A stretch of DNA of 64,000 nt from OMPR01 sp965183835 (GCA_965183835.1 CBCYME010000024.1:1-64000); one strand, 5' to 3'; positions 1 through 9,252 are shown, numbered from the stretch's first letter. Made by a program: numbers and translations. Notes: generated by a model not told the origin, from the sequence alone.

Positions 1-492
1 AGCATGCCAATATCGGCGCAAGCTCATCCCTAAGCTGACCAAGGGAAATAGAAACGCGGGCAAGAAAATAGCCACCATCGCGTTATGAGAAAGCGCCGCA
101 TAAAACCCGCTGCCATCACCAGATCCAATGAACCGGAGGGCAAGAAAAATTGCGACGAGCCCGGCCACCAAAGCCAATGCAATCGCGCCACCATGGGTGT
201 GAAAACGGCGCGCAACGGGTTGGGGCCAAGCATAACTTTCCCAGCTGTCGCGGCGGACTTCGGCTAGGGCTTGGGGCAGGTTCAAATCGAACTCATGCGG
301 CGCTGTATACTGACAAGCGTAATAGCAACCCCGGCAGTTGTGGCAGAGATTGGCGAGCTGGGTGATATCCCCATCTGCAAAGGCTCGTTCTCGATGAAGC
401 GCCGGGAACACCGAACAATACCCCTCGCAATAGCGGCAGGCGTTACAGATTTCAGCCTGACGGCGGGCTTCTTGGATCAAATCAGTTTGCAT
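1..492 (-). CDS. tcuB: TcuB-like membrane iron-sulfur/cytochrome b electron-transfer protein, partial
   Basis: The gene runs off the left edge; 164 codons are visible from the ATG at 492. The N-terminal part has two cysteine clusters (CNACRYCEGYC at about residues 16-26 and CHNCRGCYYAC at about 50-60), the ferredoxin-like pattern of TcuB. From about residue 105 a hydrophobic helix begins and a second follows near 140, which fits the cytochrome b-like membrane part. In the known Tcu system TcuB reoxidises the FADH2 of TcuA and passes electrons to the quinone pool. Its start overlaps the end of tcuA by 11 bp, so the two are one operon. The C-terminal half lies outside the window. Identification rests on domain layout plus the TcuA neighbour. 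Confidence 0.9.
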   Translation of the reverse strand, partial: MQTDLIQEARRQAEICNACRYCEGYCSVFPALHRERAFADGDITQLANLCHNCRGCYYACQYTAPHEFDLNLPQALAEVRRDSWESYAWPQPVARRFHTHGGAIALALVAGLVAIFLALRFIGSGDGSGFYAALSHNAMVAIFLPAFLFPLVSLGMSLRRYWHA

Positions 493-1882
493 AGGCTGCG
501 GCCTCCCGACCTGCGATGCGGCCAAAGACGGTGCCAATTGTCATTCCAAATCCTGCCAAATACCCCTGCCCAAGAATGGATCCGGCCATGGTTTCACCAG
601 CCGCCCAAAGGTTCTGGATCGGCCCTTGATCACTGCTGCATTGCGCGTTTTCATCAACCTTTAGCCCCAGATAGGTAAAGGTCACTCCGGTCCGAAGGGA
701 GTAGCCATAAAATGGTGGATCGGTTATCGGGCGCGCCCAGTTTGTTTTGGGCGGAGTTAGCCCGTTGGTGGCAACCCCATCCAATTCAGTGGGGTGAAAC
801 CCTGACGTATCCCCACACGCGGCGTTAAACGCATCAATGGTCTCACGCAACTTGGTCTTGGGCAGGTCCATCTGCTCGGCCAGATCATCCAGAGTATCCG
901 CTTTGAACGGTGGAAAAACAGATGGCATGAACAGCTCAAGCGATTTGGCGTCAATGATCACATAGCCAATCTGATCTGGCTGAGCCGCCACCAAGCGCCC
1001 CCAAATGGCATAGCGTTTGGGCCAGACATCTTCGCCCTCATCATAGAAGCGTTCCGCGTTCTTGTTCACCACTACGGAAAACGGCACACAATCCAGCCGG
1101 GTTACAATGCCACCGTCGAACTTGGGTGACCGCCCATCAATCGCAACAGCGTGGCACTGATCTGCGTCCCCAACGGACTGCACGCCTTGTTCCAACAAAT
1201 CGGCCAGTACCACACCGCGATTGTAGGGTGTGCCCCGGATCAGGAAATTCTGAGCCGCTGGTCCCCATGCACGTGCGAGCCAATCTGTGTCAGCCTGAAA
1301 CCCTCCAGACGCTACAATCACCGCCTTGGGCGCAATTCGGCACGCGCGCCCCTCGTAGGTGTAATCAATATGCGTGATCCGATCGCCATCAAACTCCAGA
1401 TGGGAGACGTGGGCCTCGTACAAAACATCCACACCCAGCTGTTCAGCCGTGCGGTAATAAGCGTTTACCAAGCCTTTGCCGCCGCCCATGAAAAAGGCAT
1501 TAGTGCGCCCCAACGACAATGTGCCCGAGAGGGAGGGCTGAAACCGCACACCATGATCGCGCATCCAAGGCAGGCATTCCTCGGACGTGCGGATCGCCAG
1601 GCGCGCCAAGTGTTGATTGGTTTTGCCCCCAGTGACCTTTAACAAATCCGCAAGGTATTCTTCCTCGCTATAGTCATCCACCAATGGCCCCAGCGGCCCA
1701 GTGTGCATGCAGCGAAAGTTGCGCGTGTGACGAGAGTTGCCACCGCGATACGATTTGGGAGCGGCCTCAAGGATCAACACCTTGGCACCGGCTTCGGCTG
1801 CCGTCATCGCAGCACAAAGTGCTGCGTTCCCCCCTCCGATGACCGCGATGTCATAATCTGTGCGCATGCCGGGCCCCCTCAT
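482..1882 (-). CDS. tcuA: FAD-dependent tricarballylate dehydrogenase-like protein TcuA
   Basis: A 466-residue flavoprotein of the fumarate reductase/succinate dehydrogenase superfamily. The N-terminal dinucleotide fold is clear (DYDIAVIGGGNAAL, about residues 9-22) and the C-terminal FAD part ends with LWAAGE and GYLAGFGMTIG. TcuA oxidises tricarballylate to cis-aconitate in Salmonella; in other bacteria relatives act on other polycarboxylates, so the substrate here is inferred. It is co-directional with and overlaps tcuB, and is divergent from a LysR gene in the position of a tcuR-type regulator. An alternative ATG at 1867 starts closer to the nucleotide-binding fold and may be the true start. 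The C-terminal transporter TcuC is not seen in the window. Confidence 0.85.
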   Translation of the reverse strand: MRGPGMRTDYDIAVIGGGNAALCAAMTAAEAGAKVLILEAAPKSYRGGNSRHTRNFRCMHTGPLGPLVDDYSEEEYLADLLKVTGGKTNQHLARLAIRTSEECLPWMRDHGVRFQPSLSGTLSLGRTNAFFMGGGKGLVNAYYRTAEQLGVDVLYEAHVSHLEFDGDRITHIDYTYEGRACRIAPKAVIVASGGFQADTDWLARAWGPAAQNFLIRGTPYNRGVVLADLLEQGVQSVGDADQCHAVAIDGRSPKFDGGIVTRLDCVPFSVVVNKNAERFYDEGEDVWPKRYAIWGRLVAAQPDQIGYVIIDAKSLELFMPSVFPPFKADTLDDLAEQMDLPKTKLRETIDAFNAACGDTSGFHPTELDGVATNGLTPPKTNWARPITDPPFYGYSLRTGVTFTYLGLKVDENAQCSSDQGPIQNLWAAGETMAGSILGQGYLAGFGMTIGTVFGRIAGREAAAYAN

Positions 1883-1946
1883 TGAAACCTTGCTACGCTC
1901 CTCTGTTTGATTTGACCAATGACGCTTTTCCTGAAATTATTGCGTT

Positions 1947-2849
1947 ATGCGCATCAATTATGATTTCAATGACCTTGAGGCCTTTCTTGCTGTCAAAGAC
2001 ACAGGGTCATTCCATGGCGCGGCTGAGCGCTTGAACCTGTCCCAATCCGCGGTCACACGACGGGTTCAAAAATTGGAACAGGCATTGGATAGTGTGCTCT
2101 TTGAACGCACAACCCGTGCGGTAAAGCCAACATTGGCCGCCAAACGCCTGCACCCCCGCGCCGAAGCCATTATCAACGATGCCGCCGAAACCGCGCGCGC
2201 AATGCGAGACGAAAGCGTGGCCTTTGTCCACCAACGGGAGGCTCTGGTGACAATCGCAACCGTCTCGACAGTGATTTCACGGGTTCTGTCCCCGGCGATC
2301 CACAGTTTTAGGGACAGCGGGTTTTCGGCCCGCATTCGCCTGCTCGAAGCGAGCGCAAATGAGGTCGCTGAAACCGTTGCGGACGGCGAGGCCGATTTTG
2401 GCCTGTGCTCGATCCCAATACTCGAACCTTCGACACTCTTTGAACCTTTGTATGATGACCAAATTGTGCTGGCTTTGCCCCTGAGCCACGCGTTGGCCCA
2501 TAAAACATCCGTTGCCTTCGAAACGTTGATGGACACGCCGTTGATCCTGCCCGCGCGGGGCACGGGGAACAGGTTGCTGATCGACGAAGCCATGGCACGC
2601 GCGCGGCTGCGTATGGTCTGGGCCCACGAAGTGAGCCGATCCTCAACCGCATTAGAGCTTGTCGCCAGCAACATCGGCGCGGCGCTCTTGCCCCAATCTG
2701 TGTTCCAGTCCGCAAGCGCCACCCAAGTGGCCATTAGTAAGCTGCAAGATGTGGAGATCACACGCCCGGTCGGTCTTTTATCCCGGATCAGCCAAATTGA
2801 TACACCTGCAATTGCTGCGATCAAGGACGCCATCCGATCTGTCGTTTAG
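1947..2849 (+). CDS. LysR-family transcriptional regulator (possible tcu regulator)
   Basis: A 300-residue LysR protein with an N-terminal winged helix-turn-helix (about residues 5-65, containing GSFHGAAERLNLSQSAVTRR) and a periplasmic-binding-like effector domain from about residue 90. It is transcribed away from tcuA across a 64-bp gap, the usual arrangement for a LysR regulator that controls the divergent operon and itself. By position it would sense a tricarboxylate or related acid; this is inference. No strong Shine-Dalgarno is visible before the ATG. The start codon lies inside a small inverted repeat (ATTGCG-TTAT-GCGCAT around 1939-1953), so autoregulatory binding near the start is possible. 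Confidence 0.85.
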   Translation: MRINYDFNDLEAFLAVKDTGSFHGAAERLNLSQSAVTRRVQKLEQALDSVLFERTTRAVKPTLAAKRLHPRAEAIINDAAETARAMRDESVAFVHQREALVTIATVSTVISRVLSPAIHSFRDSGFSARIRLLEASANEVAETVADGEADFGLCSIPILEPSTLFEPLYDDQIVLALPLSHALAHKTSVAFETLMDTPLILPARGTGNRLLIDEAMARARLRMVWAHEVSRSSTALELVASNIGAALLPQSVFQSASATQVAISKLQDVEITRPVGLLSRISQIDTPAIAAIKDAIRSVV

Positions 2850-2931
2850 GTCAAGGTGCCCAACGACCAGACCGATGGGAATGGCAAGGGGCACCCAGCG
2901 CCGAAGCCATGCTAGTCGGGTTACGGGCCCT

Positions 2932-3888
2932 TCAACTCAGGACCAACGCTTCCTTATCTCTCAGTATTTTTCTGGCCGCTTGGCCAAAAATGCACCTACC
3001 ATACACAGTTGTTTGCGGGAAAATGTCCGCGAGTTCTTGCAGCGCCTCTGACGTCAGCGAACAAAGAGCTTCTTCCCCTAAGAAGAGGCTTTCGGCAGGT
3101 GCCCCTTCTGCCTCCAAAATCTCATGTCGATCGAGCAATAGATGAACATAGGTCAAGTTTTCTGTCGGGGCGCAAATCTCAATCCCCGGCAAATGGCAGA
3201 GCGATTTTGCCGAGGCGAGCACTTCTTCGGCCCCAAATAGCATCTCTACCTGTGCCCCACCGACCAATATTCGATGTTGCTGAGACACAAATAGATCCCG
3301 TTTCGGACAATCAGGGCCAAGAGCCCCGGCACGGATCCTGACCGGCCAGAGCTTTGCATCATTCAGGAGCTTGGGCAGGCTTTGGTCGCTGCTTTCGATC
3401 CAACGGACCGGCTGCAGCCCATTGTCCAATGTGGCAACGCGGTCTCCGGCCTGTAAGGTTTCAACCGGAACTGGGCCGCGTTCGCTTTCGATCAGTGTAC
3501 CGGCCGCAAAGCAGACCCCCTCGATCGCGATTGTCACGGTCTGGAGTGCGGTTTCAGTTTGTAGCTGCCCACCCGGATTCAAAGCCAGTGCCGTTACTTC
3601 GACTACGAAACTGTCCGTGGTGAATTCCCCATCATCAAGGGCCGCAAATTCGGCGGGATCAACCGTATAGACCCATTCGCCGGTGAACGGGTTGATCGTT
3701 GCCGTACCTATGCCTGGGTCATCCGAGATTTCCCAGGTGGTCGCGAGGGGGGTCCAGTTTGGGCCTCGAAATTCAATAGTTGCATCAAGATCACCAGTTG
3801 CGTCATTGGGGGGATCACCCGTCACAAATCCGGTCGTGTTTCCGGTGATGGCAATCAAGATCGTGTCAGCTGGAGCCGGCAATACCAT
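2932..3888 (-). CDS. Hint-domain (Hedgehog/intein-like) protein with a VCBS-like N-terminal domain
   Basis: A 318-residue protein. Residues about 1-125 are beta-rich and resemble VCBS/cadherin-like repeats (INPFTGEWVYTVDPAEFAAL). From about residue 128 a Hint module begins with CFAAGTLIES, followed by VETLQAGDRVATLDNG and the block B-type SQQHRILV. This is the Hint_2 type found in many secreted Roseobacter proteins, often of the RTX kind. Hint domains can self-cleave through the first Cys, but whether this one does is unknown. There is no signal peptide, so secretion, if any, would be through a C-terminal type I signal. Its start lies 23 bp inside the end of the acyltransferase gene, so the two are translationally coupled. 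Confidence 0.8.
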   Translation of the reverse strand: MVLPAPADTILIAITGNTTGFVTGDPPNDATGDLDATIEFRGPNWTPLATTWEISDDPGIGTATINPFTGEWVYTVDPAEFAALDDGEFTTDSFVVEVTALALNPGGQLQTETALQTVTIAIEGVCFAAGTLIESERGPVPVETLQAGDRVATLDNGLQPVRWIESSDQSLPKLLNDAKLWPVRIRAGALGPDCPKRDLFVSQQHRILVGGAQVEMLFGAEEVLASAKSLCHLPGIEICAPTENLTYVHLLLDRHEILEAEGAPAESLFLGEEALCSLTSEALQELADIFPQTTVYGRCIFGQAARKILRDKEALVLS

Positions 3889-4399
3889 CAGGCAAACCCT
3901 CCTCGATCAGCGTGCGGACAAAGTCCTCTCGCCGATAGAGTCGCATATGCACTTTGCCTTGCTCGTCTTTGTTCCATTCCACAATCCGCGGTGTTGACTG
4001 ATCACTGTCCATTCGGTTTGCCCGAACGCGTTGGTGTGGAATTTCACATTTCAACATGTCAACAATTTGGCGAACTTGGCCAAATGGTGCGACCAAATCG
4101 AGGATCCAGAAAGAGGAACCACTGGTAAAATCACTATCGCGCAGGTGTTCCCCTTTGACCCCTAGGCGGTATTCGGACTCTGGGCTTAACCCACCAAAGG
4201 TGACAAAGCCGCGTGGGAATCCGTTCTGGCGAAAGATCTGGTACTGACCCAATCGAAGCGGCGTTTCAAAGACGTATATAGATTGCGCCAGTGTTCGCTG
4301 CCTATGAGTACCTGTAAGGCCCGACAGATACAGCATCGTCCCCAAATCCGCATACTTCTCCGGTGATAGGTCGAACCAGCCAGTTGGGTACGTATTCAT
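3866..4399 (-). CDS. Toxin-activating lysine-acyltransferase (HlyC family)
   Basis: A 177-residue protein that matches the HlyC/RtxC family in length and layout. HlyC transfers a fatty acyl group from acyl-ACP to internal lysines of RTX toxins in the cytoplasm. The family's catalytic histidine corresponds to His32 (GTHRQR) and the catalytic aspartate to Asp101 in WILDLVAPFG, equivalent to WFIDWIAPFG of HlyC. The central WANLS-like stretch is present as VTFGGLSPESEYRL. It overlaps the downstream Hint-domain gene by 23 bp, making that protein or a distant RTX protein the likely substrate. No complete RTX protoxin lies in the window. A dead IS3 element begins about 25 bp upstream and may separate the gene from its original promoter. 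Confidence 0.8.
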   Translation of the reverse strand: MNTYPTGWFDLSPEKYADLGTMLYLSGLTGTHRQRTLAQSIYVFETPLRLGQYQIFRQNGFPRGFVTFGGLSPESEYRLGVKGEHLRDSDFTSGSSFWILDLVAPFGQVRQIVDMLKCEIPHQRVRANRMDSDQSTPRIVEWNKDEQGKVHMRLYRREDFVRTLIEEGLPDGIAGSS

Positions 4400-4489
4400 G
4401 GGTGAACAAGTCCTCTAGGGTGTGACCTGCTCCCCGAAACTTCCCTCACTATAATGTAGAGTTTGCTCAACCTTCGAAGGAGCAAACAA

Positions 4490-4753
4490 ATGCGACAGAG
4501 TCGTTTTACCGAGGCCCAGATTATTGGGATGATCAAAGAGCAAGAAGCTGGAATGCCAACGGCTGAGGTGTGCCGGAGACATGGCCTGAGCCCTGCGTCG
4601 TTCTACAAGTTCAAAGCCAAATATGGTGGCATGAACGTTTCTGACACCCACCGCCTCAAATCGCTGGAGGATGAGAACGCTAAACTGAAGCGTCTGCTGG
4701 CGGACACCATGCTCGACAACGTTGTGCTGAAGGATTTGCTGGGAAAGAACTGA
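4490..4753 (+). CDS. IS3-family transposase OrfA
   Basis: An 87-residue OrfA with a helix-turn-helix (RFTEAQIIGMIKEQEAG... VCRRHGLSPASFYKFK) and a C-terminal leucine zipper (RLKSLEDENAKLKRLLA). It provides DNA binding for the OrfAB transposase. The start at 4490 is preferred over an upstream 4463 codon because AAGGAG lies 8 bp before it and MRQSRFTEAQ is the usual family start. The partner orfB is truncated, so the protein is probably only a relic. Confidence 0.8.
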   Translation: MRQSRFTEAQIIGMIKEQEAGMPTAEVCRRHGLSPASFYKFKAKYGGMNVSDTHRLKSLEDENAKLKRLLADTMLDNVVLKDLLGKN

Positions 4754-4755
4754 CG

Positions 4756-5080
4756 ACATCGAATGTGCGACGGGCTGTTGCGCGCCAGGCAATGCGGGAT
4801 CACGACATCTCGCAACGTCGGGCGTGCAGGCTTGTTGGTGTCGATCCCAAGACCGTCCGGCGCGACAAACCGCCAGATAATCCTGAAGTTCGCGAAGAGA
4901 TGAAGGCGATTGCCAGTAAGCGGCGGCGGTTTGGCTATCGCCGGATCGGCGTGCTGTTGGAGCGCAAAGGAATGTTCATGAATCATAAGAAGCTATACCG
5001 GCTTTATACTGAGGAGAAGCTGGGTGTTAGGCGGCGTAGGGGCCGTAAACGTGCGCGTGGATCACGAACACCTAGGATCA
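4756..5080 (+). pseudogene. IS3-family transposase OrfB, 5' fragment
   Basis: The -1 frame relative to orfA encodes the OrfB N-terminus (ARQAMRDHDISQRRACRLVG through KKLYRLYTEEKLGVRRR, then RGRKRARGSRTP). Family identity ends there; a full OrfB continues through the rve integrase core with its DDE triad, which is absent. The open frame continues only fortuitously into the antisense of the next gene. Confidence 0.75.
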
Positions 5081-6790
5081 TCAGGTTTCACTGTTTAGCC
5101 CTGCTTTGCGGAGGCTATCCATCAATTTCAGCTGAAACGATTCACTCAACTGCCAGATCGATAAGACATCACCTGCATCGGACGCAAAGTTCGTGTGCTG
5201 AGACAGCAGTTTTTCCAATGCAGCCTCGGCGGCTGTTTGATACCCGAGTTCCCCGTTCAAAGCCGCGTTCCACAGGTGGGTCCAAAAGAAATTTGGCATT
5301 TCGATCTGGTCCATAGTAGTCAGAGCCTGCTGATAATTTCCCTGATCGAACTGATAGAACACCCGAGGGAAATGAAACCATTGCGGATGTACTGGGTTCA
5401 GAGCAATGGCCCTGTCCACGATTGCCAACCCCTCGTCCCACCCCTGACTAAAAGCCAGCCGCATTCCGAAATGTGCCAAGACCGTGCTGTCGTTTGGATT
5501 CAGATCCATGGCAGTTTGCCCGGCCCGGCGAAACCCTTGTATATCGCCAAGCACAAAACGTGTGTTGGCCAGCATCAAGTGGCCAGCTGCCAGATTGGGA
5601 TCGTTTTCCACCGCTCGACGCGCGGCCTTGGTTGCGGCAGCAATCACCTCTGAGCGAGTTCCGCCCAAACCGAACCGGATTTGCTGAAGGTAAAGGTTCG
5701 ACAATGCTGCCCAAGCTTCGGCATAGTCTGGATTTTGCTCAACCGCACTCAGGATGCAGGTCTTTATTTCCTCGTGCAGGTCAAGGTTGATGGTGATTTG
5801 ATAGCTGTAGTAGCTCAACACACATTCATAGGCGTCACGGCTGGTGGGTGGGGTTCGTGATGCGGTTTTCATGGATGCCTGCGTAAGCACACCATAGTTG
5901 CCTGCCAGTTTCCCAATCACGTCGCGTATGACTTGATCCTGCAGCGTATAAATATCGCTGGGCGCGCTCCCAACTGAATAGTTTTGAACCCAAGTGTACC
6001 GCTGGTTTTTAAGATCAACGAGACGGGCAGTTAACATAAGTGTGTCGCCCGCATCTCTGACGCTGCCTTCCAATGCGAAATCAGCGTTGAATTCCTTGCG
6101 CAGGGCCTGCAGGTCGGTGTCACCTCGTAAAAACCGTTCTACGCTGCCCAGCGGCAGAACCCAGATATCGCGGAACCGCACAAGTTCACTGGTCAGCTGT
6201 TGGGTTATGCCATCCGCAAAATAACCCGGTCCATCTCCGAGAGTGTCGAATGGCAACACGGCGATCACCGGTCCACGTGGCAATGTCTGCGTAGCAGCCG
6301 ATGACGTGCGTGCGTCCCATACAGACAGAAAGCCCCAGATCAGTGCGCACAGGATCATGGCCCCGGCAACAGCCAAGCCAACCGAGGGTGAACGTCGCGG
6401 TCTGTCACCCTGAGCAGAAGAGGGCTCAGCCGGCGCGGGTGGCGTTTCTAGTGGCAGGGTTTGGGTTTGAAACCGAGGTGCGTAACCGCCTTTGGGAATA
6501 GTGAGTCTAACGGGGTCTTCCCGGCCCGGTCCTGCATAATAGCTGTCTATGTCCTGACGCAGGCGTCGCGCTTCAAGCCGAACAATCGGATCAACCTGCT
6601 GATCAAAGGTTTCATCCCGTCCAAAGACTGACATGGCAATGGACACGCCTTTGATTTGACCGCCGCGGCCGGCCAGATATTCGCCCACAACATAGGTGAG
6701 AAACGCCCGGCGCTGAGGCGTAGCCGTGAAGTCAGGGGAGGCTAAAAGGCGGTCCAATTGCGCCCGAACCTCACTATCCGCCAAGTCCAT
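5081..6790 (-). CDS. Membrane-anchored TolB/FlgO-domain and TPR regulator-like protein
   Basis: A 569-residue protein. Residues about 1-100 form a helical N-terminal domain (DPIVRLEARRLRQDIDSYY) common in alphaproteobacterial TolB/TPR proteins that are often annotated as adenylate cyclase or CadC-like, although no cyclase domain is seen. One membrane helix lies near residues 140-160 (LAVAGAMILCALIWGFLSVW). A TolB-N/FlgO-like domain follows (IAVLPFDTLGDGPGYFADGI), then TPR repeats to the C-terminus. The function is unknown; a signalling or stress role is inferred. The ATG at 6790 is preferred over a GTG at 6808. It is divergent from the alkyl sulfatase and could regulate it. The gene ends abutting the truncated IS3, yet it looks complete. 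Confidence 0.7.
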   Translation of the reverse strand: MDLADSEVRAQLDRLLASPDFTATPQRRAFLTYVVGEYLAGRGGQIKGVSIAMSVFGRDETFDQQVDPIVRLEARRLRQDIDSYYAGPGREDPVRLTIPKGGYAPRFQTQTLPLETPPAPAEPSSAQGDRPRRSPSVGLAVAGAMILCALIWGFLSVWDARTSSAATQTLPRGPVIAVLPFDTLGDGPGYFADGITQQLTSELVRFRDIWVLPLGSVERFLRGDTDLQALRKEFNADFALEGSVRDAGDTLMLTARLVDLKNQRYTWVQNYSVGSAPSDIYTLQDQVIRDVIGKLAGNYGVLTQASMKTASRTPPTSRDAYECVLSYYSYQITINLDLHEEIKTCILSAVEQNPDYAEAWAALSNLYLQQIRFGLGGTRSEVIAAATKAARRAVENDPNLAAGHLMLANTRFVLGDIQGFRRAGQTAMDLNPNDSTVLAHFGMRLAFSQGWDEGLAIVDRAIALNPVHPQWFHFPRVFYQFDQGNYQQALTTMDQIEMPNFFWTHLWNAALNGELGYQTAAEAALEKLLSQHTNFASDAGDVLSIWQLSESFQLKLMDSLRKAGLNSET

Positions 6791-7105
6791 CTCAACCAAC
6801 CTCAACACAAAAACACGATATTAGAACAAACTACGAAAGCCATTCAGAACAAGTGCATACATGGGATTACGAGCAGGTAGCAACATGTTCACACTTCTTT
6901 GATCGAAATCTGGGGTTACCAGAGGCAAGCAGCTTGCCACGCAGGCAAGCGCCGAGGCGTCAAGGAACCAGAGCGGTTTAAGTTCACACCACTCCGCTAC
7001 AGCACACGACCAGCCGGGTGTTCCCTCGTTGCACGGTTTCGTCGTTGCCACCTTGTCGCCTTCGAATTTGGATTTGGATTTGACCTAGACAGGAACCATT
7101 TAAGA

Positions 7106-9160
7106 ATGGCACGCCGACACACCTTATTTCTGACCACTGCGCTCTTGACCCTGACTGCAGGCATGGGGATCTCGCAAGAGCACTTTGACCCCAAAGGCAA
7201 GCTTCCATCGGAATTCACCGTTGAGTTCCAGAAAGCCATGCGCGCGTCTCTTCCGTTCGAAGATGAGCGGGATTTTGAAGAAAGCCGCAAGGGTCTGATC
7301 GCAACGCCAGACTATACCCAGATCAAGACCGAAGATGGCACAGTTGCCTGGGATATTGGCAGCTACGAATTCCTGCTGAAAGACGGTCAGGAGTTTGACT
7401 CGATCCACCCGTCGCTACAGCGTCAGGCAATCCTGAATATGAACTATGGTCTTTTTGAAATTCAAGAAGGCAAGATCTATCAGGTGCGCGGGTTTGACCT
7501 GTCCAACATTTCCTTTATTCGCGGTGATACCGGCTGGATCGTTTTTGACCCTCTCGCATCCAAAGAAACGGCTGCGGCTGCGCTGAAACTGCTGAACGAC
7601 ACAGTTGGTGAATTGCCGGTCAAGGCGGTCATCTATTCGCACTCACACGCCGACCACTATGGCGGTGTCCGAGGTGTGATCTCGGACGAAGACGTGGCCA
7701 ATGGTGTCGAAGTTATCGCACCCGCTGGTTTTATGGAACATGCGGTGTCTGAAAACGTCTATGCTGGTAACGTTATGAACCGGCGGCTGTTTTTCCAATA
7801 TGGCGTGCTGCTGCCACGCAACCCCTATGGTCACGTAGATCAGTCGATTGGCAAGAACATCTCGGCCGGGACAACTGGCTTGATTGAGCCCACCCGCTAT
7901 GTTGCGGACGACTACGAAGAGATCACCATCGACGGTGTGCGCATGATTTTCCAAAACACGCCCGGCACCGAGGCACCCGCGGAAATGAACACCTATTTCC
8001 CGGATCTCAAGGCATTCTGGGCTGCTGAGAACATCACTGGCACCATTCACAACATCTATACGCTGCGCGGCGCGTTGGTGCGGGATGCACTAAGCTGGTC
8101 CAAGCATATCAACGACGCGCTGTATGAGTTCGGGCAAGAGGCCGATCTGATGTTCGCCTCGCATTCGTGGCCGCGTTTCGGCAACGACCGCATCCAGGAA
8201 GTTATGCGCGCCCAGCGCGACACCTATGCCAACCTGAATAACGGTGTGTTGAACCTTGCCAACAAAGGCGTGACCGTCAATCAGGTGCATAATGTCTATG
8301 AGGTGCCCGGCAGCTTGCAGGATCAGTGGGCGGCGCGCAGCTATCACGGCTCGGTCGAGCACAACAGCCGCGCGGTGATCAACCGCTATCTGGGCTACTG
8401 GGACGCAAACCCAACCACTCTGACCCCTCTGTCGCCCGAAGACAGCGCGCCTCTCTACGTTGAAATGATGGGCGGAGCCGAGCCAATTCTGGCCAAAGGG
8501 CACGAGCTGATCAAGGGTGGGGAATATCTGGGCGCGACCGAAATCCTGAACAAACTGGTCTATGCCGAGCCTCAAAACCAGGACGCGAAAGATCTGTTGG
8601 CTGATGCGTTCGAACAGATCGGGTACCAGAAAGAAAGCCCCTCGGTTCGCAACTCGTTCCTGGGTGCCGCCTATGAGCTACGCAATGGTATCCCGGAAGG
8701 CGCGACCATTGAAACCTCTGGTCCTGACACGATCAAAGCGATGCCGATTTCCATGTGGCTCGATTTTATCGGCATTCGCGTCAATAGCGCCAAGGCTGCA
8801 GATATGGCGTTCACCATCAATCTGAACATTGCGGATCGGGACGAAAAACTCGTTGTGGAAATGAGCAACGCGACCTTGACGCATATCGTTGGTCACACCG
8901 CTGACAATGCGGACCTGAGCGTTTCAATCAACCGCAGTGATCTGGAAAAGGTCATGATCGGCGAAGCACGTCTGGTCGATCTGATCGCGGACGGCACGGC
9001 CAAGTCAGAGGGTGACGTCACCGTCATCGAGCAATTGGCTTCGACTCTGGATCAGTTTGATCTCGGGTTCGAGCTGATGCCCGGAACCGGCGCACGAGAC
9101 CTGACCCCACAAGCCAATGATTTTGCCCAGCCACCACTGGCAAACTCGAACGGTGGTTGA
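7106..9160 (+). CDS. Periplasmic alkyl sulfatase (SdsA/BDS1-type metallo-beta-lactamase fold)
   Basis: A 684-residue enzyme with a clear signal peptide (MARRHTLFLTTALLTLTAG, cleavage near residue 23). The MBL-fold zinc site is HSHADHYGG at about residues 178-186, followed by the other family metal ligands and a C-terminal SCP2-like domain (FELMPGT region) for hydrophobic substrate binding. Members hydrolyse primary or secondary alkyl sulfates such as dodecyl sulfate into alcohol and sulfate, supplying sulfur or carbon. A longer open frame upstream to 6899 lacks a signal peptide and codes unlike the family, so the ATG at 7106 is chosen. It is divergent from the TolB/TPR protein across 315 bp that hold the promoters of both; no clear operator was seen there. 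Confidence 0.88.
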   Translation: MARRHTLFLTTALLTLTAGMGISQEHFDPKGKLPSEFTVEFQKAMRASLPFEDERDFEESRKGLIATPDYTQIKTEDGTVAWDIGSYEFLLKDGQEFDSIHPSLQRQAILNMNYGLFEIQEGKIYQVRGFDLSNISFIRGDTGWIVFDPLASKETAAAALKLLNDTVGELPVKAVIYSHSHADHYGGVRGVISDEDVANGVEVIAPAGFMEHAVSENVYAGNVMNRRLFFQYGVLLPRNPYGHVDQSIGKNISAGTTGLIEPTRYVADDYEEITIDGVRMIFQNTPGTEAPAEMNTYFPDLKAFWAAENITGTIHNIYTLRGALVRDALSWSKHINDALYEFGQEADLMFASHSWPRFGNDRIQEVMRAQRDTYANLNNGVLNLANKGVTVNQVHNVYEVPGSLQDQWAARSYHGSVEHNSRAVINRYLGYWDANPTTLTPLSPEDSAPLYVEMMGGAEPILAKGHELIKGGEYLGATEILNKLVYAEPQNQDAKDLLADAFEQIGYQKESPSVRNSFLGAAYELRNGIPEGATIETSGPDTIKAMPISMWLDFIGIRVNSAKAADMAFTINLNIADRDEKLVVEMSNATLTHIVGHTADNADLSVSINRSDLEKVMIGEARLVDLIADGTAKSEGDVTVIEQLASTLDQFDLGFELMPGTGARDLTPQANDFAQPPLANSNGG

Positions 9161-9190
9161 TCCACTGACTTGACGACCGCCCAAGTCGGC

Positions 9191-9231
9191 ATTGGTGAAC
9201 TTCGGCCCCCAAAAGCCGTGAGTTCACCAAT
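9191..9231. terminator. Strong hairpin downstream of the alkyl sulfatase
   Basis: ATTGGTGAACT and AGTTCACCAAT form an 11-bp perfect stem, extended by CGGC/GCCG around a CCCCAAAA loop. It lies 30 bp after the alkyl sulfatase stop. No T tract follows, so it is either a weak intrinsic terminator, an RNA 3'-end stabiliser, or the scar of a lost element. Confidence 0.5.
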
Positions 9232-9252
9232 TGCTGGCCTGGGCTATTCTAT

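Larger units (their letters stand above)
4423..5080 (+). mobile_element. Truncated IS3-family (IS407-like) element
   Basis: The left end is preserved near 4423 (TGACCTGCTCCCCGAAAC, typical of this IS3 subgroup), followed by orfA and the 5' part of orfB. Sequence similar to orfB stops at about 5080, exactly where the stop codon of the next gene on the opposite strand begins, so the right half including the DDE catalytic region and the right inverted repeat is missing. The element is dead. Confidence 0.75.

Noticed and set aside
6899..7105. Longer start for the alkyl sulfatase
   Set aside because: The extension is unlike the family and would bury the signal peptide that begins at 7106.
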